Part shown: positions 9,449 through 21,130 of the stretch, piece by piece | How the letters are laid out: each line of letters starts with the position of its first letter | How positions within the stretch are numbered: position 1 is the stretch's first letter | Assembly: GCA_954871525.1 (NCBI GenBank) | Contig: OX940872.1 | Coordinates: forward strand, 10,129,180-10,193,179 | Direction of reading: 5' to 3' | DNA length: 64,000 bases | Source: Parietaria judaica | Lineage: Eukaryota; Streptophyta; Magnoliopsida; Rosales; Urticaceae | The notes under the pieces: model-generated | Told to the model about the DNA's origin: nothing | The model's database searches: none | Seen by the model: the letters and a program-made list of their open reading frames with translations, nothing else | Made by a program: the position numbers and the translations under genes

Positions 9449-12400
9449 ATGGAGCTCAGGAAGGAGAAGCTCGTCAGGTCACGCTCCGATCCATTTCTTT
9501 ACATATGATTGTATTCTTCTTCGTCTTTTGAGCAAGGAGATCTTTTTATTCGCTGTTTTTGTTCTGTTTAGGAGAAGTGATTCACTTGGAATATATTCAT
9601 TCAGTGATATATGAGAGCAAACGAATGTATATATGTGTATATATAATGTATAAGCTTAAAGATAGCTGAATTGAGCTTTAAATTTTGATTGGGACTTGTC
9701 GAAGGCAACTTTTTAATAACAAATCCCAATTCCTAATTATTAAATGCATTTTTCTGTTGTTTCTTTGATAATAATCCTGTCTTTTTCTCTGTGATTGTTT
9801 TCTTTTTTCTTCTGTTGATTCAGTCAAAAACCCAAAAATATTTTATGTAATAGTCTGAAGACTATCTCGGTTAACCTAAGCCGTGCTGTGGCCGCCTAGG
9901 GCGGACCCAGCATACAGATACCCGGGGGCTAAGAATTGCGGGGAGAATAAATCGGTTAAATTTTGGAATGTATATCCCCCTTTGAAAATGGAAATGGAAG
10001 AGTAACTTAGTGTTATGCTATTTGATAAAAGAAAATTGTATGAAAAGATTTGGGAAATGGCTGACAGTTTATTTTCCATTATATTATATAGGTTTCGATC
10101 TGACGGGAAACAACTTGAAGAATCACAATGGCCTGAAAGGTCATTGCCCGCATATAAGATTCCATCTTCGACGATACTGAAACCTGAAAAGGAACTTGCT
10201 GCGAGCAAAAGTAGATTCACCGGAACATTCCATTTCGGGAAGTCTAAAGTTTTCCCTGAAGATCATGAACCTTGGAGCAAACGGATTCTTGACCCGGGCA
10301 GCGATCTGGTGTTGCTGTGGAACAGGGTGTTCATTGTCGCCTGTTTGATGGCGCTTTTTGTGGACCCGTTGTACTTTTATTTGCCTGGAGTGGGTGGGAC
10401 CGAGACATCGTCATGTATTAAGACAGACCTCAACTTGCGAATCGTCGTCACTTGTTTCAGGACACTTGCAGATATCTTTTATTTGTTGCATATGATCATA
10501 AAATTCAGAACGGCTTTTGTGGCACCTAGCTCTAGAGTGTTTGGGAGGGGCGAGCTTGTGATGGATCCGAAGAAGATTGCAAGGCGGTACATTAGGTCTG
10601 ATTTCTTTATCGACCTTATCGCTACATTGCCTCTCCCTCAGGTGAACTTTATTAGTATTCAAATTATGGTCTTAATTTTTCTTTATCTATTTATCAAGGG
10701 CATTTTGGTTAGTTTGTAATAAATAGGGATTAGGGTTTCTTGATTTCTTTATTAGGCGCCTAGGACTAGCTGTCATGGTTTTTATGCATTGTTTAGATTA
10801 TTCTACTTTTGCATCATGAAGAGCTTCTCGGCCGTGCTCTCGAAGGTGCCCACTCTGGCTCTTTTTAGGTTGTTCCTTTCTGGGTTCCCATTCTGTAATG
10901 TGGATGGAGTGTGGCCTTGTGGGACCATACAAGCAGATATGGACTCTTATGGATTTGTTAACCATCAAATTAGTCTCTATCCTTATTCGATGTGGGATCG
11001 TTATAGTTCACACCCCTTACAAGCCGGTTTTGTACAGACCTAGTTTGGGTTCGTGTCAGAGACGTATAATTAAACTGAGATGGAAGAAAATTTAGATTCT
11101 TTCAACGATTGCTTTAAGAGTTCTGCAAAATAGACGTTTTTTTTTAATATAAAAAGGAATGGAATATAATATGACTTGTTTGAAGAGAGGGAAAATGATG
11201 TCTTGTGGTAAAGGCAATACTTGGGATCTTGCACATCCCGGGTGTGATTCCCCCCAGATGCAACATCTAGGCTACTGGGGTAGTCTTCTGGTGGATAATG
11301 CCAGTCCCCGTGGTTACTATGTTGGATGTACCCAAATACCACGGTTTAAAAAAAGAAAAGAAGAGGAAAATGATATGCTTATTGCGTTGATTGCTCAGCT
11401 TAGACGAACTTGCTTGTTTTGTTGTATACTGTTCATTTTGGTTCAATTGTTTTTTTTTTTTCATTTTTAATCATGCAGATACTTATATGGTTCGTAATAC
11501 CATCAACGAGAAGCTCGCGGACTGACCATAAGAATAACGCCCTTGCGCTAATCGTTCTGTTACAGTATGTTCCGAGATTGTATTTGATTTTTCCACTGAG
11601 CTCGCAAATTATTAAAGCAACCGGAGTTGTCACAAAGACTGCCTGGGCTGGCGCTGCTTACAATCTGCTGTTATACATGTTGGCTAGTCACGTGCGTATC
11701 TCTATTTACACGTTTTCCTTCTCTAGGTTTTGATTCTATGTTACATCTTTATGTTATATGTATATTGATGTATATCCAGGTTCTTGGGGCATCATGGTAT
11801 TTGCTGTCAATTGACCGGTATACCACGTGCTGGAAATCGATCTGTAAAGACGACTGCATTTTTTATTACCTAGATTGTGATTCCTTCGACAATAACGACC
11901 GCATAAATTGGGCAAAAAGTACAAAAGTTTTTGAGAATTGTACTCCGAAAGATGATATACAGTTCAAGTATGGAATCTTTGAAAACGCTGTTACAAAAGG
12001 TGTCGTTTCCTCAAAGTTCATTGAGAAATACTTGTACTGCTTGTGGTGGGGCTTGCAGAATTTAAGGTATGAACATTTCGTTTATAAATCTCGTTTTAGT
12101 GAAAAACATTAGATAGAAAAAAGAATTATATGAACTCATCGTTTGAAAACAAAATTGTACTGGTATTGAGTGGTGTTGATGGTATTTTTTTTTTCTTTGA
12201 CTTGTCAGTTCGTACGGGCAGAACTTGCAGACAAGTATATTTATTGGCGAGACGTCATTTGCCATTCTCATTGCGATTTTAGGTCTTGTATTATTCGCGC
12301 ATTTGATTGGGAATATGCAGGTAACTGGTGAATGATTGCTTTATGCTGAATTAAAGTTGAAACGGATAATGCCGGCATATATACTTAAGTTATTGCAATT

Positions 12401-13799
12401 GGTGTACAGTGTACTTATACACCGATGTTATATTTTTTGATGGAAAATATACCTAATGTTTCGTATTTGGACAGAATCCAGGCATATAAATTCCTAATGG
12501 ATGCTGCAAATATTAAAACTTAGGTATGTTTACCGTAACAAATCAAAAGTTGGGGTGTATCAGTACATCGATTGCGATAAGTTAGGTATTTATTTCCGCT
12601 AAAATCCCGAAATTTAAAACTAGATGTTTCTTTTCATTTGGTACTTTAGACTTTATCTGATCTTACCACTACAGTTTACAAATAATATATACAAGTAAAT
12701 AAATATTTATTATTTTCCATTCCTAGAGAAGAACTAACCCTGAAATATGTTTCCTCACGTAGACATATCTGCAATCTATCACCGTGAGACTGGAGGAGTG
12801 GAGGCTTAAACGACGGGACACCGAGGAGTGGATGAGTCATCGTCAACTCCCTGAAGATCTGAGAAAGCGCGTCCGACGCTTTGTCCAATACACTTGGCTT
12901 GCAACACGTGGCGTCGAGGAAGAATCCATTCTTCGTGGCTTACCCACCGATCTTCGCCGTGATATCCAGCGCCATCTGTGCTTGGATTTAGTCAGAAGGG
13001 TAATTCACTTTTAAAAAAATGGCATGACGAGTTAATAAAATAAAATAGTAATTATTTTGAAATATCTCTCCAGGTACCCTTTTTCTCCCAGATGGACGAC
13101 CAACTCCTAGACGCGATATGTGAGCGCCTTGTGTCCTCCTTAAGCACAGGTGGCACATATATCGTTCGCGAAGGCGACCCGGTGACCGAGATGCTTTTCA
13201 TCATTAGGGGCACTCTTGATAGTTCCACCACCAATGGGGGTCGGACCGGTTTCTTCAATTCAATCACGTTAAGGCCCGGAGATTTCTGTGGAGAAGAGCT
13301 GCTCTCGTGGGCATTGCTTCCGAAGTCAACGGTCAACCTTCCTTCTTCGACCCGAACGGTCAGGGCTCTGAAGGAAGTTGAGGCGTTTGCACTGCGAGCC
13401 GAGGATCTGAAATTCGTGGCCAATCAGTTCAGGAGGCTTCACAGCAAGAAGCTTCAACACACGTTCAGATTCTATTCCCACCATTGGAGGACTTGGGCCG
13501 CTTGCTTTGTTCAGGCCGCTTGGCGTCGCTACAAAAAGAGGAGGATGACAAAGGATTTGAGTATGAAGGAATCTTTCGTTATGGACGAACACGTACCGGA
13601 GCAAGAAGAAGAAGAAGAAAGCGAAAATTCTTTTGCAAACACAAGAGCTTCTCAGGTTAAAATGAATCTCGGAGTTACGATACTGGCCTCGAGATTCGCA
13701 GCTAACACGAGGAAAGGGGCTCAGAAGATGAAGGACGAGATGCCGAAGCTGAGAAAACCAGAAGAACCGGATTTTTCCGCTGAGCCTGACGATGAATAG
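9449..13799 (+). CDS. CNGC14-like: cyclic nucleotide-gated channel, CNGC14/17-like, seven exons
   Basis: Exons are 9449-9477, 10092-10641, 11479-11691, 11780-12066, 12209-12320, 12763-12999 and 13074-13799. All introns are GT-AG and the phases agree, giving 717 residues, the usual family length. The N-terminus MELRKEKLVRF resembles CNGC14. S1-S6 segments span about residues 95-400, with S1 near WNRVFIVACLMALFVDPLYF and the pore near YLYCLWWGLQNLSSYGQNLQ. The filter is the plant GQN type. The cyclic nucleotide-binding domain (about 475-605) contains the phosphate-binding cassette region GDFCGEELLSWALLP. A calmodulin-binding IQ-like motif WAACFVQAAWRRYKKRR follows. Plant members are plasma-membrane Ca2+-permeable channels; CNGC14 acts in root auxin and gravity signalling and root-hair growth. 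The 15-residue highly similar stretches on both sides of each splice site make this assignment secure. The duplicated promoter lies immediately upstream. Confidence 0.95.
11200..11364 (+). mobile_element. tRNA-derived SINE in CNGC intron 2
   Basis: A 165-bp insertion is flanked by a perfect 10-bp direct repeat ggaaaatgat (11190-11199 and 11365-11374) and ends in an A-rich tail. It carries degenerate RNA polymerase III boxes: an A-box-like tcttgtggtaaaggc near 11201 and a B-box-like ggtgtgattccc near 11240. The layout is that of a short SINE. Confidence 0.65.
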
Positions 13800-14780
13800 T
13801 TGCTCTTGCATAATACCTTTACGCGCTTTGAACTTGTTTTCTGACAGGGAAAATGTATGTCGCATGAATAACGTGTGGTTGCTCCGGTGGTCGGTAACTA
13901 AATCCGGTGGATCTTGCTGTAGCGTTTGACATGTATAGGCAGGGAATAGAAGTGTCGTGCTCGGTGAAACCCGATAAGTTTTCTTGTGAAAGCGAGGGTA
14001 AATTTAGGTGATGTCAGGTTGTTTTTGAGCACATGGTCCTTTAGGTATCAACGCTAACTTGACTGGTAAATGTATACAAGCCAATAGTCTCATTTTATCT
14101 CAAAAAATTACAAATTATGGGTTTGGTTTCTACTCTCATTAATTATTAATATAATATCTTAATATATATATATATATATACATTGTGCCAATAGTTTAAT
14201 TTTTGTGCTCTCTAAAAGCATCTTTGTGTATTCTCGTGAATCACCCTCGGAATCTGAAAGCGTAAGAAGTTCGGCCCGGAAAACTGATTTTTGTTTTGTT
14301 AAATAGTCTGGGGATCTGGATCGGGTCGAAGAAAAAAAAATGCAATTTATTTTAATAATAATTTTAGCATTTGGAGTTATATATAAGTATTATTTCATTT
14401 ATCCTTTGATTTTTTAAACCGAAATCGGGTTTGGTTTAAGAAAATAAAAAAAGAACACCTTTAGAAACTGGTCATGCTTAGTATATTATATGCATCATTA
14501 TTAGGTTAATCTTCATTATTGCTCCGAACTAACTAACTAGAGCAATAATTTTTTATTGCCTAAAAAAATTAATTTTTTATTTAATTTAAAATGAATAAGT
14601 TGTAGCAAAAAATTAAAAAAAGGCAAGGTCCTCAAGTTTATTAACTAATAAACGAGCCTTATTAACAATGTTTCTTTCAATCATTTCAATGAAGTCTGAC
14701 CTCGATTATCTCCCCCCATTAAAGATGGTTTGTGAAAAGCTTCAATTCAATGCATATCTGAATCATATAGCTCAAGAAAT
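13800..14780. other. intergenic region between CNGC and the sialidase-like gene
   Basis: Holds the CNGC 3' UTR and the promoter of the next gene. A TA microsatellite lies at about 14161-14180. Nothing else is recognised. Confidence 0.6.
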
Positions 14781-17612
14781 ATGTGGGTGTTGATGAAATT
14801 ATTTGCGTTTTCATCTCTTTTGTGTGCAATTTTGGATCTCACATTTCCAACACTTGCTTTGGCTCACCACACACTCGATCCTTCTCCTGTTTTAGCCAGG
14901 TCTCTCTTTTTATTTACTATATGCTTCAGTCATTAGCAATCAAAGTCATTTAGTTAATATTAATAATTCCTCACAAACTTTGGTGTATTTCATAAGTTAA
15001 TGGAAATGTGCTCTGAAATGGGAAATTTGAGCAGTAGGAGATTAGCCACACAAAGCACAAAGAGGCAAATCCTAGGCATGTCTGAAGCTTGCCCAAATGA
15101 GGGTGTTTTTCTGCAAGAGTTCACGTATTCCGCTAACTCGGCCCCGTTCAAGAGCTGCCACGCTTCCACCATTGTTGAGGTTACGGAACGTGCTACTTTA
15201 TCCGTTTTTCCAGCGCAAAGTTTACTAGATTCTAGGGTTGAAACCGGTCCAAAACCCTTTCTTTATACATAACCCAGAAACCGGATCCGGTTTTGAAATG
15301 GAGAACTCAAGAGATCCAGATGCGGTTTCTCGAGACATGGTTTTACTTAGGATGCGGTTTTAAATCCGCAGCTTCGGGTTCTTATCTCGCTCGTGCTAGA
15401 TTGATTCTTGACTTTTTTATTTGTGTAGGTTGATAAAGATCATTTTCTCGTGGCCTATTTTGCGGGTTCTCAAGAAGGGTCACCGGACGTGAAAATCTGG
15501 TTACAGACATACAAGGTGAATAAAATTCGTAATTTCTCTTTTAATAAAAGATCAAATGAAATGATTTATATATCAATTTGAGTAATAGCAAAATTAATAG
15601 TATTTTTAAAAGAATATTTTCCGTCATTTTTAACATACAAGTTCGGCGGTATTACCGCCAATCATTTTTTATTATTTTTTAAGCGTCTCGTAAATATTAA
15701 TTTATATTTTATTTTTTGGTAGAATGGTAGTTGGGAAGCACCTGTAATTGGCGATGAACAAGTAAATGTGCCAATGTGGAACCCTGTGTTGTTCAAGCTT
15801 CCTTCAAATGAGCTCCTTCTCTTCTACAAGATTGGTCAAGAGGTTCAAAAGTATGTTTTTTTTCTCTTCTTTCTCTACATTTATTCCATCATTATTAGAT
15901 TTATTACACTTTAATCCTATTAAGTTTCAGTATTCTCCTTCTGATGTTTCGTTCCATTTCACAAATCTACTACATAATTATATGGACTTGAAAGTGGCAA
16001 TATATCAGCATAGATTCTCATTATTCCCGCATAAATTTTCTTCAAAATAGATTTTCGGGTATTTGCTGCCGGTCCGGTCCATATGGAATTTTTGGTAGGA
16101 TGGGCATTTTTCTAATTTTTATGTCTTGGACTTCGAGTGTTCTACGACTTAACTAGTTTTGCGCTTTTACGGTCCTCTCAACATTATTTCCCGGGTTCTC
16201 GTCATCCGTACGTCTAGATGGTACCATTTTCTTTATTAGGATGGGCTTTTTTCAAATTTTTTATATGTAGTTTTTGAAATTAGAACTTAGAACCACAGAA
16301 CTTGAAGATACTAGTTCAAATACTCAACGACGGAGCTAAACGTACTTTTAGATTGTTTTATTTCGCTCAATCTTGGAATCTAACCTTAAATTACATATTA
16401 TATATATTTATATGTATGTATATATATATATATATATGTATATATAGATGGAGTGGATGCATGAAGCGATCATATGATAAAGGGGTAACTTGGACAGCAA
16501 GAGAACAACTTCCTCCTGGTATATTGGGACCCATCAAGAACAAGGTAAGTAATGCTTGAGCACAAGTCATGACCTTAAATTGTTGACTTTTTGGTCGTTG
16601 ATTTCTCTTTTTAATCAGCCGATTCTGCTGGAAAATGGAATCCTGCTCTGCGGATCTTCCGTCGAAAGCTGGAACTCGTGGGGCTCGTGGGTTGAGGTAT
16701 TTTTTCGACTCGAAATTCTTAAAATCAGTATAATCTGCACTAGAGTGTCTGATAATGGCATGATTTATACGACAGATGACTGCGGATGCGGGTCGGAGCT
16801 GGAGAAAGTACGGTCCGATCTACGTTGAAAACGAATCGCTGAGTGTGATTCAGCCAGTTCCCTACCAGACCAGAAACGGAACGTTCCGTGTTCTGATGCG
16901 ATCCTTTGACCAAATCGGGAGAGTCTGTATCGCTGAATCCCATGACGGCGGACAGACATGGGGTTACGCCAAACCCACCGAGCTTCCGAATCCAAACTCA
17001 GGTCTTAATCGCTTTCTATTTGAGTTTAAGCAGGGTGAAGCTTTTATACCAGAAACCGGTTTCCAGTAAAATTTGGTACTTACCTTAAAAAACATGTAAC
17101 ATTGTAAATTTCTAACTAGTAGAAAAGACCGGTACTCAAAATCCGTACCGGTTATTGCTTACAATGTACATTTAGAAAAACCGTTACTGGTTTCACCTGG
17201 ATTTTCCTTTCATGTATCAGGTATTGATGGGGTGAAGCTGAGAGATGGCCGGATTTTGCTTGCCTATAATACGGTCTCGCGAGGAGTGCTCAAAGTAGCC
17301 GTATCTTCCGACGATGGTGACACGTGGCGGGACGTCATGACGCTGGAGGAGAGCTTGTTGATGGAGTTCTCATACCCGGCTGTTATCCAGGCCAGCGACG
17401 ACTCCGTTCACATTACGTACACGTACAATAGGACGCAGATCAAGGTCCGATAATATTACTGGATTTTCTTATTTCTCAATCTGAATTTCTGTAGCTTGCT
17501 CTAGTCTGATTATAATCAGTTATGCTATTTTGACTAAATATCAACCATGTTTTTCGATTGTTTGCTTTTGCAGCGGGTCGTTCTCGTACCGGAGTCAATG
17601 CACTTCTCGTGA
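14781..17612 (+). CDS. secreted sialidase-fold (BNR/Asp-box) family protein, nine exons
   Basis: Exons: 14781-14899, about 15035-15179, 15429-15515, 15723-15850, 16448-16544, 16619-16696, 16776-17001, 17221-17444 and 17574-17612, with consistent phase, giving about 380 residues. Exon 1 encodes a hydrophobic signal peptide ([18 protein letters not shown], then a likely cleavage after ALA). The mature part has four Asp-box motifs of the S-x-D-x-G-x-T-W type: [24 protein letters not shown] and SSDDGDTW. These mark successive blades of a six-bladed sialidase-type propeller. Plant homologues are annotated as BNR-repeat or sialidase superfamily proteins. Plants lack ordinary sialic acid, so the substrate is unknown; a cell-wall or extracellular glycan role is only inference. 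The exon 2 acceptor is ambiguous because AG occurs at 15030, 15033 and 15036, all in the same frame. An alternative in-frame ATG at 15000 would give a protein without a signal peptide. Confidence 0.85.
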
Positions 17613-18474
17613 ACTAGAGAAATGTCTCTTGGTGTTAGAAATACCATCGAGGTTGAGGACGTTGCGGCGATTCGTAACAAGACCCTAAAAGTCAGACCGT
17701 GCATGGTCTTATTTTCACCGGAATTTTCAATATTTTGTATATTATAAACCTAACTAGGAAGGAAGAGCTAGATCTGTATCATGTTATGCATGTACAATTT
17801 ATTTTTCCCATAGTTCTGTTGTGTTTTTTTATTAGGTAAAAGTCACACATTTATGCTTTTGGTGTGCAGAACAAAATCCAACCAAAGAACTCAACTCATT
17901 GATTATTGGATCGGATTGGACTCAACCCGATAAATTGGTTGGTTAATTTGAATCCCGGGTTGTCGTGTATACATTTATTTTCTTCGAGTGACGGATATAG
18001 ACACAGGTTTAATAAACGTCGGGGCAAGAGAGCTTATAGTTACTCGGATAGAACTGTAAAATACTAAATGTTTCCTTCCCCGGTGCTCCTTCCAGGCGAG
18101 ACGTTCCTTACTCGGATGAAAAGTGAAGCTGTAGCGACGTTTTCGGAAACAAAAACTTATTATAAGACTACGGAAATGTGCAATCAGTTACACTAGCAGT
18201 GAGATAATAATAATAGTTAAATGATGCAATTTATTTGAAATGAAATTACTTTCATTTAGACTCGTTATCTTTAGATCAGTTTCATGTCCGTCTCATGCGA
18301 TTGGGTGCTAAAAGATGAGGCCCATTTCTATAGCCCACAGTGTAGATCATAATTAAGCCCAAGCCCACCTCTAGCTAATTCAAATATAGGCAAAAGTTAA
18401 TTGAACATACCAATCAATGAAGATTTTTAAAGAATCATTTACACCTCTTTTTATTTTTTTTGGAATGTTGAGCG
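17613..18474. other. 3' flank of the sialidase-like gene
   Basis: Contains the expected 3' UTR and then non-coding DNA up to the target duplication of the first Copia element. No gene is seen. Confidence 0.6.
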
Positions 18475-18480
18475 GTTTTT

Positions 18481-18804
18481 AATAAGAAGCAGGAAGCTTC
18501 ATTGAGAGAGAATTCAAAGTCAATGAGTAAGAAAGAGAATCTTTATTAATGAAGAGAAAGAATTGTCTGAATACAACCTTAAAAGCTTGGTACAAATACC
18601 AACTTAACTAACTGAACTGAATAACTAAAAGGGCCTTATAAGGAAGCTTTATTAACAGCTTAATGACCGTCGTTAATCAATCAGTAAACGACAACAAATG
18701 AAGACTTAATAATGAACGACATGAAACTGGAGGCTGCAAAGAAAGAAAACGACACACACATAGAACTCAAAGGTTAGTCGTTAGTAAGCTTTAATAACTT
18801 TATC
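18481..18804 (-). repeat. 3' LTR of Copia 1
   Basis: Matches 23207-23535 over its full length, starting aataagaagcaggaagcttc on the + strand. It is bounded inside by the polypurine tract and outside by GTTTTT. Confidence 0.9.
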
Positions 18805-18808
18805 CCCC

Positions 18809-20109
18809 TCAAGACGTATTTGCTGAAAAACTGTTCAATAAAGACATCTTGGACATAAGAGAATTTAAAAGGGAACTATTTAACGGCTTTGTAAAAATAT
18901 CAGCAAGCTGACAATGCGTTCGTATAGGAATAAGTTTGAGCTTTTGAGCTTTCAAAAGATTACGAGTAAAGTGACAGTCTATTTCAATATGTTTTGTACG
19001 CTCATGAAAAGACGGATTTGTGGCAATATGGATAGCAGACTGATTATCACAGTAGATAGCAGGGATAAGTAAATTTGTAATTTGAAGATCAGTAGCTGTG
19101 TTAACCACACAATTTCTGCAGAATTTGAGGCCAAGGCTCTATATTCGGACTCAGCTGAAGAACGTGAAACAGTTGTTTGTTTCTTGGATTTCCAAGAGAT
19201 TAAACTGTCATTAAAAAATATACAGAAACCAGTGATGGACTTACGAGTGTCCGGACAAGTGCCCCAGTCAGCATCAAAATAGGCCTTTAGTCCTTTGCTT
19301 ATTGAATGAGCTGGATAAAAAAGACCTAGTCCAGGCTGCCCTTTCAGATATCTAAGTAACCGGTGAGCAGACTGCATGTGGGAACTTGTAGGTGCTGAGA
19401 GAAATTGACTAAGAGTATGCACAACAAAGGTTATGTCAGGTCTAGTAATAGTCAAGTAAAGAAGTCTCCCTATTAATCTTCTGTAAGGAGTTGGATCATC
19501 CAAAAGAACTCCAGTTTCAGAGCTGAGAGTTACAGTTGGATCCATTGGAGTCTTAACAACTTTGCATTGTAAGAATTCAAAATCTTTTAGTAACTGTAAT
19601 GTGTAAAGCCTTTGAGAGATATTAATTCCTTCTTTGTTTCGAGCAATCTCAAGGCCTAAGAAATACTTGAGGGTACCTAAGTCCTTGAGCTTAAAACATG
19701 ACTGCAAATCAGTTTTGACAGTATTTATGCAAGAAATATCAGGACCACAGAGAATAATATCATCAACATATAGAAGAAGAGCAATGAAAGTGTTACCGGA
19801 TCCTTTAATAAAGAGTGAATAATAACTTGGAGATTGTGTGAATCCAAGTTTAATAATTTCTGAGGTGAACTTGACATTCCATTGGTGAGAAGCCTGTTTT
19901 AAGCCATAGATAGACTTATGTAATTTACATACTAATTTATCAGAATTGGTGTGAGAGGCTTCAGGAGGAGAGTATACAGGAGGAAGGGACATGGAAACTT
20001 CTTCATTGAGGTCTCCATTCAAAAACGCGTTATTCACGTCAAGTTTAACCAATTCCCAGTTTTGAGCAGCGGCAAGAGCTAAAAGAAGCTTGACAGTGAA
20101 GTTTAGCAA
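18809..20109 (-). pseudogene. Copia 1 reverse transcriptase and RNase H
   Basis: Read on the minus strand, a long frame (20109 to 18979) gives the RT core with KLDVNNAFLNGDL and the catalytic LLLYVDDIILCG, then RNase H with AYFDADWGTCPD and [14 protein letters not shown]. The C-terminus continues in another frame (to 18809) with [14 protein letters not shown] and [13 protein letters not shown] frameshift near 19050-19100 therefore separates the two parts. The RT N-terminal part and integrase tail upstream (about 20110-21130) are too broken for one frame. Confidence 0.9.
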
Positions 20110-21130
20110 CAGGAGAAAAAGTATCTACATAGTTTACCCTTCTTGTTGAGTATAACCCTTGGCAACAAGACGAGCTTTTCGTCGAGCAAGAGTCCCATCT
20201 AAATTATATTTGTTTTTATATACCCATCGCCAACCAATGACCTTTTTATTCTTAGGTAAGGGCATAACTGTCTATGTTTTATTTGAGGTCATAGCATCTA
20301 GTTCCTCAGACATGGCAGTTTGCCAATGAGAAAATTTATTTGCATGATGAAAGTATTGTGGCTCACTATCAACAGAACAAGAGAGAATAAAATTTCTATG
20401 CTTATTTGAAAATCTGTCATAAGAAATAACATCAGGAAAATTATGAGGAGATGTGTGATGAGAACTGTGAGCATTGTTACAAAGGTAACCATTAAGATAT
20501 ACAGGCTTCTTTAAATCTCTACTAGAACGTCTAATATTGTTAGAGGTGTTAACAATATTCTCAGGAATAAGAGATTCAGTACCAGGGGCAAAATCGGAAA
20601 CAGCTTCCTGAAGAGCAGAATCAGAATTTGTATGCTCTTGAGGAACATTGTGATTGTCGTGCTATTTAGTTAGATCACAAGTCAATGTGATTAAAAGAAG
20701 GCAAAACAAAATCACCTTAAGGATCAACATTATTAGAAGAAGAAGTTATGTCACGAAAAGGAAAAATTTCTTCATGAAACACAACATCTCTAGAGATGAA
20801 AATACTTTTATCAGATAGATCAAACAACTTGTAACCTCTATAGCCATGAGCATAACCAATAAAAACACATTGTCGAGCACGAGGATGAAATTTAGTACGA
20901 TGAGAGTGAAGAGTGGAAGCAAAGGCTAAACATCCGAAATTTTTGAGAAATTATAATTAAACTGCTTATTATACAAGACATTATAGGGACTTTTACCATG
21001 AAGAAAAAGAGTAGGGGTTCTGTTTATTAAATAAGTAGCAGTTAACAAGCATTCAGACCAAAAATTAATGGGTACCTTTTCCTGAAAGAAGAGAGCACGT
21101 GCAACGTTTAAAAAATGTTGATGCTTTCTC

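Noticed and set aside
15644..15658. Perfect palindrome ggcggta-t-taccgcc in an intron of the sialidase-like gene
   Set aside because: A single short palindrome with no context or second copy; likely chance or an old element end.
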